A DNA stretch of 64,000 nt, taken from contig NZ_LMGK01000024.1 of NCBI RefSeq assembly GCF_001427125.1, positions 187,789 to 251,788 of the forward strand, in the 5' to 3' direction. The stretch is from Pseudomonas sp. Root562 (lineage in GTDB: Bacteria > Pseudomonadota > Gammaproteobacteria > Pseudomonadales > Pseudomonadaceae). The translations under genes were made by a program, and so were the position numbers. The notes beneath the pieces were generated by a model, which made no database searches, was not told the origin of the DNA, and saw only the letters and a program-made list of their open reading frames with translations. Positions 36,854-45,645 of the stretch are shown here, piece after piece. Numbering within the stretch: the stretch's first letter is position 1; each line of letters starts with the position of its first letter.

Positions 36854-36935
36854 TACAGATTCTCTTCCCACACGGATCAGCGAGTATTACAAGTGGCTAT
36901 CGGTCCGGCGCACAAGCCGTGCCGGTCCCAGATTG

Positions 36936-36966
36936 GGCGATTATCGAACCATTGACCGATAATCGC
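36936..36966. promoter_or_regulatory. Inverted PcaR-like sites upstream of pcaR
   Basis: GGCGATTATCGAACC (36936-36950) and CCGATAATCGC (36956-36966) carry the palindromic core CGATWATCG twice, with centres 19 bases apart. They lie 83-113 bases before the pcaR start, a likely autoregulatory site. Confidence 0.62.
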
Positions 36967-37089
36967 AATCGCCGTACATCATCCGAATCAATCAAAGAGC
37001 GTGTTTCAAGCATTCACCACGGTGACAATGCAGACTTGCCAAGGTCGATGTAATTGCCAAAAAGTTGTTCGACTTAATGGCGCCAGAAA

Positions 37090-37111
37090 GCTATCACTGA
37101 ACAGTGATAGC
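37090..37111. promoter_or_regulatory. Orphan 22-base palindrome, operator-like
   Basis: GCTATCACTG and CAGTGATAGC are perfect inverted arms around a central AA. The core CTATCACTG/CAGTGATAG resembles operators bound by TetR-like or phage-type repressors. No gene for such a repressor is next to it. It stands about 100 bases upstream of a TATAAT box and may control the transcript that starts there. Confidence 0.55.
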
Positions 37112-37191
37112 ATTCAGCGCTCTAGTTGGCCGTGAAAGTAACGAGTAACAAAACGATCACACATCGCGACCTACTTTTAACTCTGTAGAGA

Positions 37192-37219
37192 TAGAGTTCT
37201 GTGAATCGCTCGCTATAAT
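37192..37219 (+). promoter_or_regulatory. Sigma-70-like promoter
   Basis: A consensus -10 box TATAAT lies at 37214-37219, with a poor -35 candidate (TAGAGT) 16 bases upstream. A transcript from about 37226 would cover the small reading frame at 37358 and the small protein gene at 37530. The region between (37220-37357) shows no clear coding and could be an untranslated leader or a small RNA. Confidence 0.5.
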
Positions 37220-37357
37220 GCAAATCAGTAGCCAGACGGTTTTCTACTTGCCGACTCCGCTACAAGGTGGCGCGATGTTCCATCGCTGCCGCCCCCGGCA
37301 AGCGCCCGACGCTGACTGCATTGCATCGTCAACGCGCTCGCTGAAAACAGGAAGCTG

Positions 37358-37429
37358 ATGCTGCGTCAGCTATTTATCTCTGGTGCCGTGGTCGCCTGCA
37401 ACATGGACGTATTGATCGCCCTGCCGTAA
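37358..37429 (+). CDS. Possible 23-residue hydrophobic leader-type ORF
   Basis: ATG with AGGAAG six bases upstream, encoding MLRQLFISGAVVACNMDVLI and a few more residues. The good ribosome-binding site and the hydrophobic composition are the only support. Another short frame (37466-37525) follows and ends five bases before the next gene, so the leader may be translated in steps. Either may be chance. Confidence 0.25.
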   Translation: MLRQLFISGAVVACNMDVLIALP

Positions 37430-37529
37430 AACAATGCCCTCACCGGCCTTGTCGATGCGTCGAGAATGATCGATACATTGGATGCAGCGCGTTTCACCAG
37501 AATTTATCTCAACTCAATCAGGTAGCACT

Positions 37530-37730
37530 GTGACGAAAGACGAACTGCGCGCGGAACTTGAGCGCCAGGAACAACGTTACAAGGAAGTTTACGGCGGGGA
37601 AGTCACCACCTACGCCGCCCAACCCGAACCGGAGCGCAAACCCTGGCGTAAACGCGCCACCGTTCAGGATCAGGTTTTCAAGCAAGAACTTGAAAAAATG
37701 GAAAAGGAACTCAAAGCCGAAGAGCCTTGA
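37530..37730 (+). CDS. Small conserved-looking hydrophilic protein of unknown function
   Basis: A 66-residue protein starting at GTG (AGGT seven bases upstream): [30 protein letters not shown], then a proline/arginine-rich turn and a helical end [20 protein letters not shown]. Two charged helices suggest a coiled-coil or hairpin protein in the cytoplasm. I recognise it only as a type of small protein common in pseudomonads. Codon use and the absence of stops support it, but no function can be given. Confidence 0.65.
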   Translation: MTKDELRAELERQEQRYKEVYGGEVTTYAAQPEPERKPWRKRATVQDQVFKQELEKMEKELKAEEP

Positions 37731-37921
37731 TGGTCCCGGCTTTAATCCTTACAAGGGTCTGCGATTGCACCCGTTAAAAGCGGGATGCATGGATGTTGCC
37801 TTTTGCGCCCGCTACAAGCGGGCAGCGGCCACCTTGCTCATCCGACAAGGTAAAGGGCGCATATCCGACCCTCTTCTCAGAAATTTCACACAAGCGTTCA
37901 GGCCCCTCCTCCGAGCGCGCG

Positions 37922-37945
37922 AAACCCTTTTGCCATGGGTTTTTT
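37922..37945 (+). terminator. Rho-independent terminator before pitA
   Basis: AAACCC and GGGTTT form a short stem with a nine-base loop and run into eight or nine T in total. Upstream, GCCCGC/GCGGGC (37807-37823) and CCTTG/CAAGG (37832-37850) can form further hairpins. The 378-base gap before pitA therefore holds a structured 3' region or a small RNA ending here. Confidence 0.6.
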
Positions 37946-38065
37946 CAAATAAATTCAATGACTTGCAAGGCCCGTAAAATCACCGACACGCAGGACTGCG
38001 GCTCAAATTAATTCGTTGAAGAATGTTACCAACGAGCAGCTAGTGCATTGATTGGCACGCTTTTC

Positions 38066-38074
38066 TGGCATAAT
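38066..38074 (+). promoter_or_regulatory. Extended -10 promoter for pitA
   Basis: TGGCATAAT fits an extended -10 box (TGnCATAAT). A TTGATT 15 bases upstream is a weak -35. It lies 35 bases before the pitA ATG. Confidence 0.45.
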
Positions 38075-38108
38075 CCCGCCCCCCTTATGACCGGGTCAGA
38101 AAACCTTC

Positions 38109-39584
38109 ATGATCGATTTATTCAGCGGACTGGATGCTTGGGTGCTAGTGAGCCTCCTGCTCGCCCTGACTTTTGTCCTCGCCTTCGAGTTCATCAACGG
38201 ATTTCATGACACCGCTAACGCGGTAGCCACTGTTATCTACACCAAAGCGATGCCGCCTCATCTGGCGGTGTTCTTTTCCGGTGTGTTCAATTTCCTCGGC
38301 GTGTTGCTGGGCGGCGTTGGCGTGGCGTATGCCATCGTCCACTTGCTGCCGGTGGAGCTGCTGATCAATGTGAACACCGGTCATGGACTGGCCATGGTGT
38401 TTTCGTTGCTCGCCGCCGCCATCGCCTGGAACCTGGGCACCTGGTACTTCGGTATCCCCGCTTCCAGCTCCCATACGCTGATCGGCTCGATTCTCGGTGT
38501 AGGCCTGGCCAACGCCCTGATCAACGAGATTCCGTTGGCCGATGGCGTGAACTGGCAGAAGGCAATCGATATCGCCATGTCGCTGGTGTTCTCGCCGATG
38601 GCAGGTTTCCTGATTGCAGCGCTGATTCTGATCGGCCTGAAATGGTGGCGTCCGCTGTCGAAGATGCACAAGACGCCGGAACAGCGCCGCAAGATCGATG
38701 ACAAAAAGCACCCACCGTTCTGGAATCGCCTGGTCTTGGTGATCTCCGCCATGGCCGTGAGTTTCGTGCACGGTTCCAACGATGGCCAGAAAGGTATCGG
38801 CCTGATCATGCTGGTGCTGATCGGTATCGTGCCGGCGCAGTTCGTCCTTGATCTGAACAGCACCACCTACCAGATCGAACGCACCCGCGATGCCACCTTG
38901 CATCTGAATCAGTTCTACCAGCGCAACGCCGAAACCCTCGGCGAGTTCCTGGCATTGGGCAAAAGCGTGGAAGGTGATCTGCCGGAGAAATTCCGCTGCA
39001 ACCCGCAGCAGACCGAACCGACCATCAACGCGTTGCTGGGCACCCTCAAGGGCGTAGCCGACTACCGCTCGCTGTCGGCGGAAAGCCGCATCGAAGTGCG
39101 CCGCTACCTGCTCTGCCTGGATGACACCGCGAAGAAAGTCAGCAAGCTGCCAGGCCTGCCCGCCCGTGAAAAGGCTGACCTGGACAAGCTGCGCAAGGAC
39201 TTGACCACCACCACCGAATACGCGCCGTTCTGGGTGATTCTGGCGGTGGCCCTGGCCCTCGGCCTGGGCACCATGGTGGGCTGGAAACGCGTGGTTCTGA
39301 CCATCGGTGAGAAAATCGGCAAGCAGGGCATGACTTATTCCCAGGGCATGTCGGCGCAGATCACCACTGCCAGCCTGATCGGCATGGCCAACATCTTCAG
39401 CTTGCCGGTGTCCACTACCCACGTGCTGTCTTCAGGCGTGGCCGGTACCATGGTCGCCAACAAAAGCGGTCTGCAAGGCGGCACCGTCAAAACCATCCTG
39501 CTGGCCTGGGTGCTGACCCTGCCAGCCACGGTTGCCCTGTCGGCCGGATTGTTCTGGCTGGCCTCGAAGGCACTCGGCAGCTGA
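38109..39584 (+). CDS. pitA: Low-affinity inorganic phosphate transporter (Pit family)
   Basis: A 491-residue membrane protein with the two Pit repeats: FEFINGFHDTANAVATVIYTKAM near residue 26 and AVSFVHGSNDGQKGIGLIMLVL around 217, both ending the conserved GxxDxxNA/GxNDxxK type motif. A soluble loop of about 140 residues separates the two halves. PitA carries metal-phosphate with protons across the inner membrane. A terminator follows directly. An N-terminal ATG close to the promoter is used. Confidence 0.94.
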   Translation: MIDLFSGLDAWVLVSLLLALTFVLAFEFINGFHDTANAVATVIYTKAMPPHLAVFFSGVFNFLGVLLGGVGVAYAIVHLLPVELLINVNTGHGLAMVFSLLAAAIAWNLGTWYFGIPASSSHTLIGSILGVGLANALINEIPLADGVNWQKAIDIAMSLVFSPMAGFLIAALILIGLKWWRPLSKMHKTPEQRRKIDDKKHPPFWNRLVLVISAMAVSFVHGSNDGQKGIGLIMLVLIGIVPAQFVLDLNSTTYQIERTRDATLHLNQFYQRNAETLGEFLALGKSVEGDLPEKFRCNPQQTEPTINALLGTLKGVADYRSLSAESRIEVRRYLLCLDDTAKKVSKLPGLPAREKADLDKLRKDLTTTTEYAPFWVILAVALALGLGTMVGWKRVVLTIGEKIGKQGMTYSQGMSAQITTASLIGMANIFSLPVSTTHVLSSGVAGTMVANKSGLQGGTVKTILLAWVLTLPATVALSAGLFWLASKALGS

Positions 39585-39597
39585 TCAGCTGCCGAAC

Positions 39598-39634
39598 GAA
39601 AAAGGCGCGCTCCGCAAGGACCGCGCCTTTTTTA
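39598..39634 (+). terminator. Rho-independent terminator of pitA
   Basis: AAAGGCGCG and CGCGCCTTT are perfect arms around a CTCCGCAAGGAC loop, followed by further T. It lies 14 bases after the pitA stop. Confidence 0.92.
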
Positions 39635-39644
39635 TTACCGGATG

Positions 39645-39850
39645 ATCGTTCCCACGCTCTGCGTGGGAATGAATCCCGTGACGCTCCGCGTCAGAATTGG
39701 ACGCAGAGCGTCCATGGCGGCATTCCCACGCAGAGCGTGGGAACGATCAAGAACGCAGAGCGTGGGAACGATCAAGAACGCAGAGCGTGGGAACGATCAA
39801 GAACGCAGAGCGTGGGAACGATCAAGAACGCAGAGCGAGGGAACGATCAA
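39645..39850. repeat. GTTCCCACGC-family repeat with a 25-base tandem tail
   Basis: A complete palindromic element (39645-39750) is followed by four tandem 25-base units starting at 39751, 39776, 39801 and 39826. Each unit is GAACGCAGAGCGTGGGAACG plus ATCAA, that is, the right arm of the element repeated. The last unit has GAGCGAGG for GAGCGTGG. It lies between pitA and ccoM, which converge. Confidence 0.92.
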
Positions 39851-39868
39851 CTTCAAGGAATCGCAGGC

Positions 39869-39894
39869 AAAAAAAAGGGCAACCGAAGTTGCCC
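39869..39894 (-). terminator. Rho-independent terminator of ccoM
   Basis: On the minus strand GGGCAAC, loop TTCG, GTTGCCC and then eight T. The tetraloop and the perfect seven-base stem make it strong. It lies 36 bases after the ccoM stop. Confidence 0.92.
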
Positions 39895-39929
39895 AAAATG
39901 CCTTGCGTGCTCATTGCATCCAGAAAGAC

Positions 39930-40046
39930 CTACGGTTTTTTCCGCTTGTGCGAATCCTTCCAGATAAAAAATCCGAATCCTGCAAAAAAAACGAACATGA
40001 GGCTGACGGTCAGCACTCCGGCGATCACCACGTTGTCGAAAAACAT
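39930..40046 (-). CDS. ccoM: CcoM-like small subunit of cbb3-type cytochrome oxidase
   Basis: A 38-residue single-helix protein that starts MFFDNVVIAGVLTVSLM and ends with FIWKDSHKRKK. It matches closely what I remember of CcoM from P. stutzeri (MFVDNVVLAGVVTVGLM..., IWKDAHRK), a subunit that stabilises the cbb3 oxidase. The ATG has AGGAG upstream and a terminator follows, so the gene stands alone. It is too short for usual ORF cut-offs and easily missed. The cco oxidase operon itself is not in this window. Confidence 0.75.
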   Translation of the reverse strand: MFFDNVVIAGVLTVSLMFVFFAGFGFFIWKDSHKRKKP

Positions 40047-40189
40047 GACGCGTCTCCTGCTGTTGCCCTGTTGCGATAGGGCTAAGTTACCCAAACGGGC
40101 AGGAGAAAGAATTGACCGGGATCAATGTTGCCCGAGACCGGGCTCAAAGGAGGGGAAAAACTGACCTGCATCAACCGATGACGGGGGAT

Positions 40190-40351
40190 TCAACGTTTTT
40201 TCGGTTTGTTCTTCGGTTTTTTCTTCGCCTTGCCCAGCGGCATGGCTTGCTCGAACGCCTGACGCACTTCATTAAGGCGTTTTTCGTTGAGGTCATGGAC
40301 ACGCTTGGCGCGTTCGGCGTTGAGGTCGATCAGTTTGTCGTCTTGGCTCAT
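40190..40351 (-). CDS. Small basic protein of unknown function
   Basis: A 53-residue protein: MSQDDKLIDLNAERAKRVHD, then a helical part (EKRLNEVRQAFEQAMPLG) and a very basic tail of lysines and prolines ending KKR. No membrane segment or known domain is seen. The helix plus lysine tail could bind RNA or DNA, but that is a guess. There is no clear ribosome-binding site. It lies between ccoM and the proline-rich protein gene on the same strand. Confidence 0.6.
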   Translation of the reverse strand: MSQDDKLIDLNAERAKRVHDLNEKRLNEVRQAFEQAMPLGKAKKKPKNKPKKR

Positions 40352-40444
40352 GGCGTTCAGTGCATCACTGGCAAATGAATTCAGCTGCCGAGGCAGGTTT
40401 GCGCCAATAATGCGGTCTGGCGACAGCGCTGACCAGCCACTCGC

Positions 40445-40786
40445 TCAAATCTCGATGTCGACCCACAATCCCTGGCGGGGCTGATCTTCCATCAATGGCG
40501 CCACCGGTACGGTGTTGTCGGCATTGAGTTCGTCCCCTGGGATGGCCAGATGCGCTTCAGGGTCTTCGTCGGCTTCACGGCGACGTCTTTCCTGCTCCTG
40601 CTTGCGCCGCTGTTCTTCGCGCAGCAGCAAGGCGGTTTCTTCAGGGTCACGCTTTTTCAGGTCGATGGTGCTGTCCGTGGAGCTTTCCTGCACGGGCACC
40701 ACAGGTGCTATGTCCGGGCGCGGGCGGACCGGGTCGTGCTGAGAGGTGATCGGCACGGCACTCAAGGGAAGCATCGGTGGCAGCAT
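40445..40786 (-). CDS. Hypothetical proline- and charge-rich protein
   Basis: A 113-residue protein beginning MLPPMLPLSAVPITSQHD, with a strongly charged central helix (LLLREEQRRKQEQERRRREADED) and an acidic end WVDIEI. The ATG at 40786 is preceded by AGGAG; a longer frame is not supported. It lacks a signal peptide. I do not recognise a family. The helix may form a coiled coil. It is divergent from rapA, with a 231-base gap. Confidence 0.7.
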   Translation of the reverse strand: MLPPMLPLSAVPITSQHDPVRPRPDIAPVVPVQESSTDSTIDLKKRDPEETALLLREEQRRKQEQERRRREADEDPEAHLAIPGDELNADNTVPVAPLMEDQPRQGLWVDIEI

Positions 40787-41017
40787 ATTTTTTGGTCTCC
40801 TGTCAGCAGGCTGTCGGCTGCGCAAATGGCGACTTGAGCCATCGGTCGCAAACTGTGACTCAATCGACACTGCCTTAACGGTCGCAAGCTAGGATTTGTT
40901 CAGGCCACGCGGATCAAAAAAACGCAGCCTACGGCACCTCCCACACAGGTATTCCTTTGGTCTGGAGACCTGATTCCGTTAAGATAGCCCGCTTTTTCAA
41001 GGTGGGAGTCAGGCAGC

Positions 41018-43864
41018 ATGGCGCAGCAGTATCAACCGGGGCAACGCTGGATCAGTGACAGCGAAGCCGAGCTGGGTTTGGGCACCGTTCTGGCACAGGA
41101 CGGCCGCTTGTTGACCGTGCTCTATCCGGCCACTGGCGACACCCGCCAGTACGCGCTAAGGAATGCGCCCCTCACCCGCGTACGGTTTTCGCCGGGTGAC
41201 TCGATTACTCACTTCGAAGGCTGGAAACTGACCGTTCGCGAAGTCGACGACGTCGATGGCCTGCTGGTCTACCACGGCCTCAACGCGCAGAACGAAGTGG
41301 TTACCCTGCCGGAAACCCAGCTGTCGAACTTCATTCAGTTCCGCCTGGCCAGCGACCGTTTGTTCGCCGGGCAAATCGACCCGCTTGCCTGGTTCTCCCT
41401 GCGTTACCACACCCTCGAACACACCAGCCGCCAGTTGCAGTCCTCCCTCTGGGGCTTGGGTGGCGTACGTGCGCAGCCGATCGCGCACCAATTGCACATC
41501 GCCCGTGAAGTGGCTGACCGTATTGCACCGCGGGTATTGCTGGCTGACGAAGTAGGCCTGGGCAAGACCATCGAAGCCGGTCTGGTGATCCATCGCCAAC
41601 TGCTCTCGGGCCGCGCCAATCGCGTGCTGATCCTGGTGCCGGAAAATCTCCAGCACCAGTGGCTGGTGGAAATGCGCCGGCGCTTCAATCTGCAAGTCGC
41701 ACTGTTCGACGAAGAGCGCTTCATTGAAAGCGATGCCTCCAACCCGTTCGAAGACACCCAGCTCGCGCTGGTGGCCCTGGAATGGCTGGTGGAAGACGAG
41801 AAGGCCCAGGACGCACTGTTCGCCGCCGGCTGGGACTTGCTGGTGGTCGACGAAGCGCACCACCTGGTATGGCACGAAGATCAGGTCAGCCCTGAATACT
41901 CGCTGGTCGAGCAACTCGCCGAAACCATTCCCGGCGTACTGTTGTTGACCGCGACGCCGGAACAACTCGGCCAGGACAGCCACTTCGCCCGTCTGCGCCT
42001 GCTCGATCCGAACCGCTTCCATGACCTGCACGCCTTCCGCGCCGAGAGCGAGAACTATCGCCCGGTGGCCGAAGCCGTTCAGGAATTGCTCGACCAGGGC
42101 CGCCTGTCGCCGCAAGCGCACAAGACCATTCAAGGTTTCCTCGGCAACGAAGGCGAAGCCCTGCTGACCGCCGTCAACGATGGCGACACCGAAGCCAGCG
42201 CCCGTCTCGTGCGTGAGCTGCTGGACCGTCACGGTACCGGTCGCGTGCTGTTCCGTAATACCCGCGCCGCCGTGCAAGGTTTCCCGGAGCGCAAACTGCA
42301 CCCGTACCCGCTGCCATGCCCGGACGAATACCTCGAACTGCCGTTGGGCGATCACGCCGAGCTGTACCCGGAAGTCAGCTTCCAGGCCCAGCCGGACGCC
42401 AATGAAGAAGAACGCTGGTGGAAATTCGACCCACGCGTCGAGTGGCTGATCGATCAACTGAAGATGCTCAAGCGCACCAAAGTGCTGGTGATCTGCGCCC
42501 ACGCCGAAACCGCCATGGACCTGGAAGACGCCTTGCGCGTGCGCTCCGGCATTCCGGCCACGGTGTTCCACGAAGGTATGAACATCCTCGAGCGTGACCG
42601 CGCCGCCGCCTACTTCGCCGACGAAGAGTTTGGCGCGCAAGTGCTGATCTGCTCGGAAATCGGCAGTGAAGGTCGCAACTTCCAGTTCTCCCACCACCTG
42701 GTGCTGTTCGATCTGCCGTCCCACCCGGACCTGCTGGAGCAACGTATCGGTCGTCTGGACCGGATCGGCCAGAAACACACCATCGAACTGCACGTGCCGT
42801 ACCTGGAAACCAGCCCACAGGAGCGCCTGTTCCAGTGGTACCACGAAGCTCTGAACGCGTTCCTCAACACCTGCCCGACCGGCAATGCCTTGCAGCACCA
42901 GTTCGGCCCTCGCCTGCTGCCGCTGCTGGAAGAAGCCGACGACGGTGAGTGGCAAGCGCTGATCGACGAGGCCCGCACTGAGCGTGAGCGTCTGGAAGCC
43001 GAATTGCACACCGGCCGTGACCGCTTGCTGGAGCTCAACTCCGGTGGCGCTGGCGAAGGCGACGCGCTGGTCGAAGCCATTCTTGAACAGGACGACCAGT
43101 TCGCCCTGCCGATCTATATGGAAACCCTGTTCGACGCCTTTGGCATCGACAGCGAAGACCATTCGGAAAACGCACTGATCCTCAAGCCGAGTGAAAAAAT
43201 GCTCGACGCCAGCTTCCCGCTGGGCGACGACGAAGGCGTGACCATCACATACGACCGCAACCAGGCGCTGTCCCGCGAAGACATGCAGTTCATCACCTGG
43301 GAACACCCGATGGTCCAGGGTGGCATGGATCTGGTGCTGTCCGGCTCCATGGGCAACACCGCGGTGGCGCTGATCAAGAACAAGGCGCTCAAACCTGGCA
43401 CGGTACTGCTGGAACTGCTCTACGTCAGCGAAGTGGTCGCCCCGCGCTCGTTGCAACTGGGCCGCTACCTGCCGCCCGCTGCACTGCGCTGCCTGCTCGA
43501 TGCCAATGGCAACGACCTGTCGCCCCGGGTGTCGTTCGAGACCCTGAACGACCAACTCGAAAGCGTCCCGCGCGCCAGCGCCAACAAGTTCATCCAGGCC
43601 CAGCGCGATCAACTGACCCCGCGGATCAATGCCGGCGAAGACAAAATCTTCCCGCGTCATGCCGAGCGCGTGGCAGAGGCACAACGCCGCCTGGCCGCCG
43701 ACACCGACGAAGAACTGGCACGCCTGACCGCGTTGCAAGCGGTCAACCCGACCGTTCGTGACAGTGAACTGGTTGCGTTGCGCAAACAACGCGAGCAAGG
43801 CCTGGCGATGCTCGACAAGGCGGCTCTGCGACTGGAAGCGATCCGGGTGTTGGTGGCGGGTTAA
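41018..43864 (+). CDS. rapA: RNA polymerase-associated helicase RapA
   Basis: A 948-residue SWI2/SNF2-type ATPase: N-terminal Tudor-like domains ([19 protein letters not shown]; about residues 1-115), Walker A in [15 protein letters not shown] (about 178), DEAHH as motif II, and the C-terminal helicase motif [41 protein letters not shown]. RapA binds core RNA polymerase and recycles it after termination. Length is close to E. coli RapA (968). An equally long antisense frame over it is a shadow. Its terminator has been split by a repeat element. Confidence 0.96.
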   Translation: MAQQYQPGQRWISDSEAELGLGTVLAQDGRLLTVLYPATGDTRQYALRNAPLTRVRFSPGDSITHFEGWKLTVREVDDVDGLLVYHGLNAQNEVVTLPETQLSNFIQFRLASDRLFAGQIDPLAWFSLRYHTLEHTSRQLQSSLWGLGGVRAQPIAHQLHIAREVADRIAPRVLLADEVGLGKTIEAGLVIHRQLLSGRANRVLILVPENLQHQWLVEMRRRFNLQVALFDEERFIESDASNPFEDTQLALVALEWLVEDEKAQDALFAAGWDLLVVDEAHHLVWHEDQVSPEYSLVEQLAETIPGVLLLTATPEQLGQDSHFARLRLLDPNRFHDLHAFRAESENYRPVAEAVQELLDQGRLSPQAHKTIQGFLGNEGEALLTAVNDGDTEASARLVRELLDRHGTGRVLFRNTRAAVQGFPERKLHPYPLPCPDEYLELPLGDHAELYPEVSFQAQPDANEEERWWKFDPRVEWLIDQLKMLKRTKVLVICAHAETAMDLEDALRVRSGIPATVFHEGMNILERDRAAAYFADEEFGAQVLICSEIGSEGRNFQFSHHLVLFDLPSHPDLLEQRIGRLDRIGQKHTIELHVPYLETSPQERLFQWYHEALNAFLNTCPTGNALQHQFGPRLLPLLEEADDGEWQALIDEARTERERLEAELHTGRDRLLELNSGGAGEGDALVEAILEQDDQFALPIYMETLFDAFGIDSEDHSENALILKPSEKMLDASFPLGDDEGVTITYDRNQALSREDMQFITWEHPMVQGGMDLVLSGSMGNTAVALIKNKALKPGTVLLELLYVSEVVAPRSLQLGRYLPPAALRCLLDANGNDLSPRVSFETLNDQLESVPRASANKFIQAQRDQLTPRINAGEDKIFPRHAERVAEAQRRLAADTDEELARLTALQAVNPTVRDSELVALRKQREQGLAMLDKAALRLEAIRVLVAG

Positions 43865-43888
43865 GTCCCCTGCTCCACCGCTGAAAAC

Positions 43889-44082
43889 AAGAAGGCCCGC
43901 AATACTGCGTAAGCTGTTCACTTAAGAGAACGTTAGCATCCTGTGGCGAGGGAGCTTGCTCCCGCTGGGCTGCGCAGCAGCCCCCTTCAGGGCCGCTTCG
44001 CGCCCCAGCGGGAGCAAGCTCCCTCGCCACAAGTACAGTGGTCGTCCTTAAGTGAACAGCAATACTGCGGACCTTCTTTTTT
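43889..44082 (+). terminator. rapA terminator split by an inserted repeat
   Basis: AAGAAGGCCCGCA (43889-43901) and TGCGGACCTTCTTTTTT (44065-44082) would form an intrinsic terminator with the four-base loop ATAC if the 160 bases between them are removed. The inserted stretch is itself a long hairpin, so the stem may still form across it. Confidence 0.6.
43913..44060. repeat. Inserted palindromic element with 14-base terminal inverted repeats
   Basis: The element is bounded by GCTGTTCACTTAAG and CTTAAGTGAACAGC. Inside are the arms TGTGGCGAGGGAGCTTGCTC / GAGCAAGCTCCCTCGCCACA of the GAGGGAGCTTGCTCCC family and an inner part GGGCTGCGCAGCAGCCC. AATACTGCG is present on both sides (43901-43909 and 44061-44069) as a 9-base direct repeat, with TAA extra on the left. 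This looks like a small non-autonomous mobile element. Confidence 0.78.
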
Positions 44083-44087
44083 GGATC

Positions 44088-45437
44088 TTATGCCGTCGCC
44101 ACAGCACCCTCAGGCAAAACCACCCCTCCCAATCCATCCTTCATCCGCTTGGCATCGCGCACAAAACACCGCGACGCCAACACCAGAAACACCATGGTGA
44201 AAAACAGCGCTACCGGAATCAGGTACATCGCGTCGTGCAGGCCGACGGCCTTGAACGCTTCGGTCATTTGCCCGGCGCCCGCGGCGAGCATCGCCGTGTG
44301 GGCGAAGTGGTCGGACAGTGCGCCGACAACCACCGGCCCCAACCCGCCGCCCAGCAGATACAACCCGGCAAAGAACAGCGCCATTGCCGTTGCCCGCAGA
44401 CGCGGTTCGACCACGTCCTGAATCGCCGTGTACACGCAGGTATAGAAGTTGTAGGCAAACAACCAGCCCAGGCTGAATACCGCCACGAATACACCGATCT
44501 CGATCCGCCCCGAATGCAGCGCCCACGCCGTGCAGACCGTGGAGATGATCAGGCTGAACGCCGCAAACAGCAGGCGACCATTGGCGATTCGCTGATGAAT
44601 CTTGTCGGCGACCCAGCCCCCCAGCGTCAGGCCGAACAAACCGGTCACGCCGACGATGATACCGGTCGCGACTGCGGCTTCCTGCAATGGCATCAGGAAG
44701 TAACGCTGCAGCATCGGCACCAGGAACGAGTTGCAGGCATAGGTGGCGAAGTTGAAGCACAGTCCGGCCATGACCAGCCAGAGGAAGGTGGGTACTGCCA
44801 GCACCCGACGGATTGGCCGATCAACCTTTTCCTGGGAAACCTGCACGGTTTCCGCGGCGCCGCGCTTGGGCTCCTTGATGAAAAACATGAAGACGGCGAG
44901 GATCAGTCCCGGTACGGCGGCAATGAAGAACGGTGCGCGCCAACTGTCGAAGGCCTTGACCATCGCACCGATGGTGAAAAACGCCAACAGCAGGCCCAAT
45001 GGCAGGCCAAGCATGAAAATGCCCATGGCCCGCGCCCGACGGTGAGCCGGGAACAGATCGCCAATCAGCGAATTCGCCGCGGGCGCATAGCTGGCCTCGC
45101 CGATGCCGATGCCCATGCGCACGATCAGGAAACTCCAGAAACTTCCCACCATGCCGTTGACCGCCGTCAGCCCGCTCCAGGCTGCCAGCCCCCAACCCAT
45201 CAGTTTTGCGCGCGAGCCGGTGTCGGCCATTCGCCCCAGAGGCAGGCCGGCAATGGCGTAGACGATTGTGAACGCGGTGCCGATGATCCCCAGTTGAAAG
45301 TCGCTGAGGTGCCATTCCATGCGGATCGGTTCGATGATGATGGCCGGAATGGTGCGGTCGAAAAAGTTGAACAGGTTGGCCAGGAACAGCAGGAACAGAA
45401 TGCGCCAGGCATTCGCCGCTTGGGTCGAGTTCTGCAT
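44088..45437 (-). CDS. MFS transporter, Spinster-like family
   Basis: A 449-residue membrane protein with twelve helices. The segment FLLFLANLFNFFDRTIPAII at the start, LGRMADTGSRAKLM in loop 2-3 and GIGIGEASYAPAANSLIGDLFP in helix 4-5 are typical of Spinster/hexuronate-like MFS carriers in bacteria. The substrate is unknown. I use the ATG at 45437, which gives MQNSTQAANAWR; earlier in-frame starts lie in poor sequence. There is no partner gene nearby. Confidence 0.86.
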   Translation of the reverse strand: MQNSTQAANAWRILFLLFLANLFNFFDRTIPAIIIEPIRMEWHLSDFQLGIIGTAFTIVYAIAGLPLGRMADTGSRAKLMGWGLAAWSGLTAVNGMVGSFWSFLIVRMGIGIGEASYAPAANSLIGDLFPAHRRARAMGIFMLGLPLGLLLAFFTIGAMVKAFDSWRAPFFIAAVPGLILAVFMFFIKEPKRGAAETVQVSQEKVDRPIRRVLAVPTFLWLVMAGLCFNFATYACNSFLVPMLQRYFLMPLQEAAVATGIIVGVTGLFGLTLGGWVADKIHQRIANGRLLFAAFSLIISTVCTAWALHSGRIEIGVFVAVFSLGWLFAYNFYTCVYTAIQDVVEPRLRATAMALFFAGLYLLGGGLGPVVVGALSDHFAHTAMLAAGAGQMTEAFKAVGLHDAMYLIPVALFFTMVFLVLASRCFVRDAKRMKDGLGGVVLPEGAVATA

Positions 45438-45645
45438 GGGTCCGTCTCTTTTATTGTTATGGGGCTTCACTGCCAGTGCATCCGAGCCCGGAACCTGCAA
45501 TCTAGTCAGGCGCCCCACCGCTGTCTGTAATTATTCGTAAAGCTGATACCCAGCCATCGTCTCCGGCGCGGCCTGTGCAACATTTTATTTCCAAACAATC
45601 TAGGGTTCATTCCAAAAGGATTGCAGGACAATGTGCCACTATCGC

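Noticed and set aside
39751-39850. CRISPR or iteron origin
   Set aside because: The 25-base units are directly joined without spacers and derive from one arm of a palindromic element. No replication gene is near.
41156-43921. Open reading frame of 921 codons antisense to rapA
   Set aside because: rapA is clear on the plus strand with all helicase motifs. The antisense translation has no recognisable domain.
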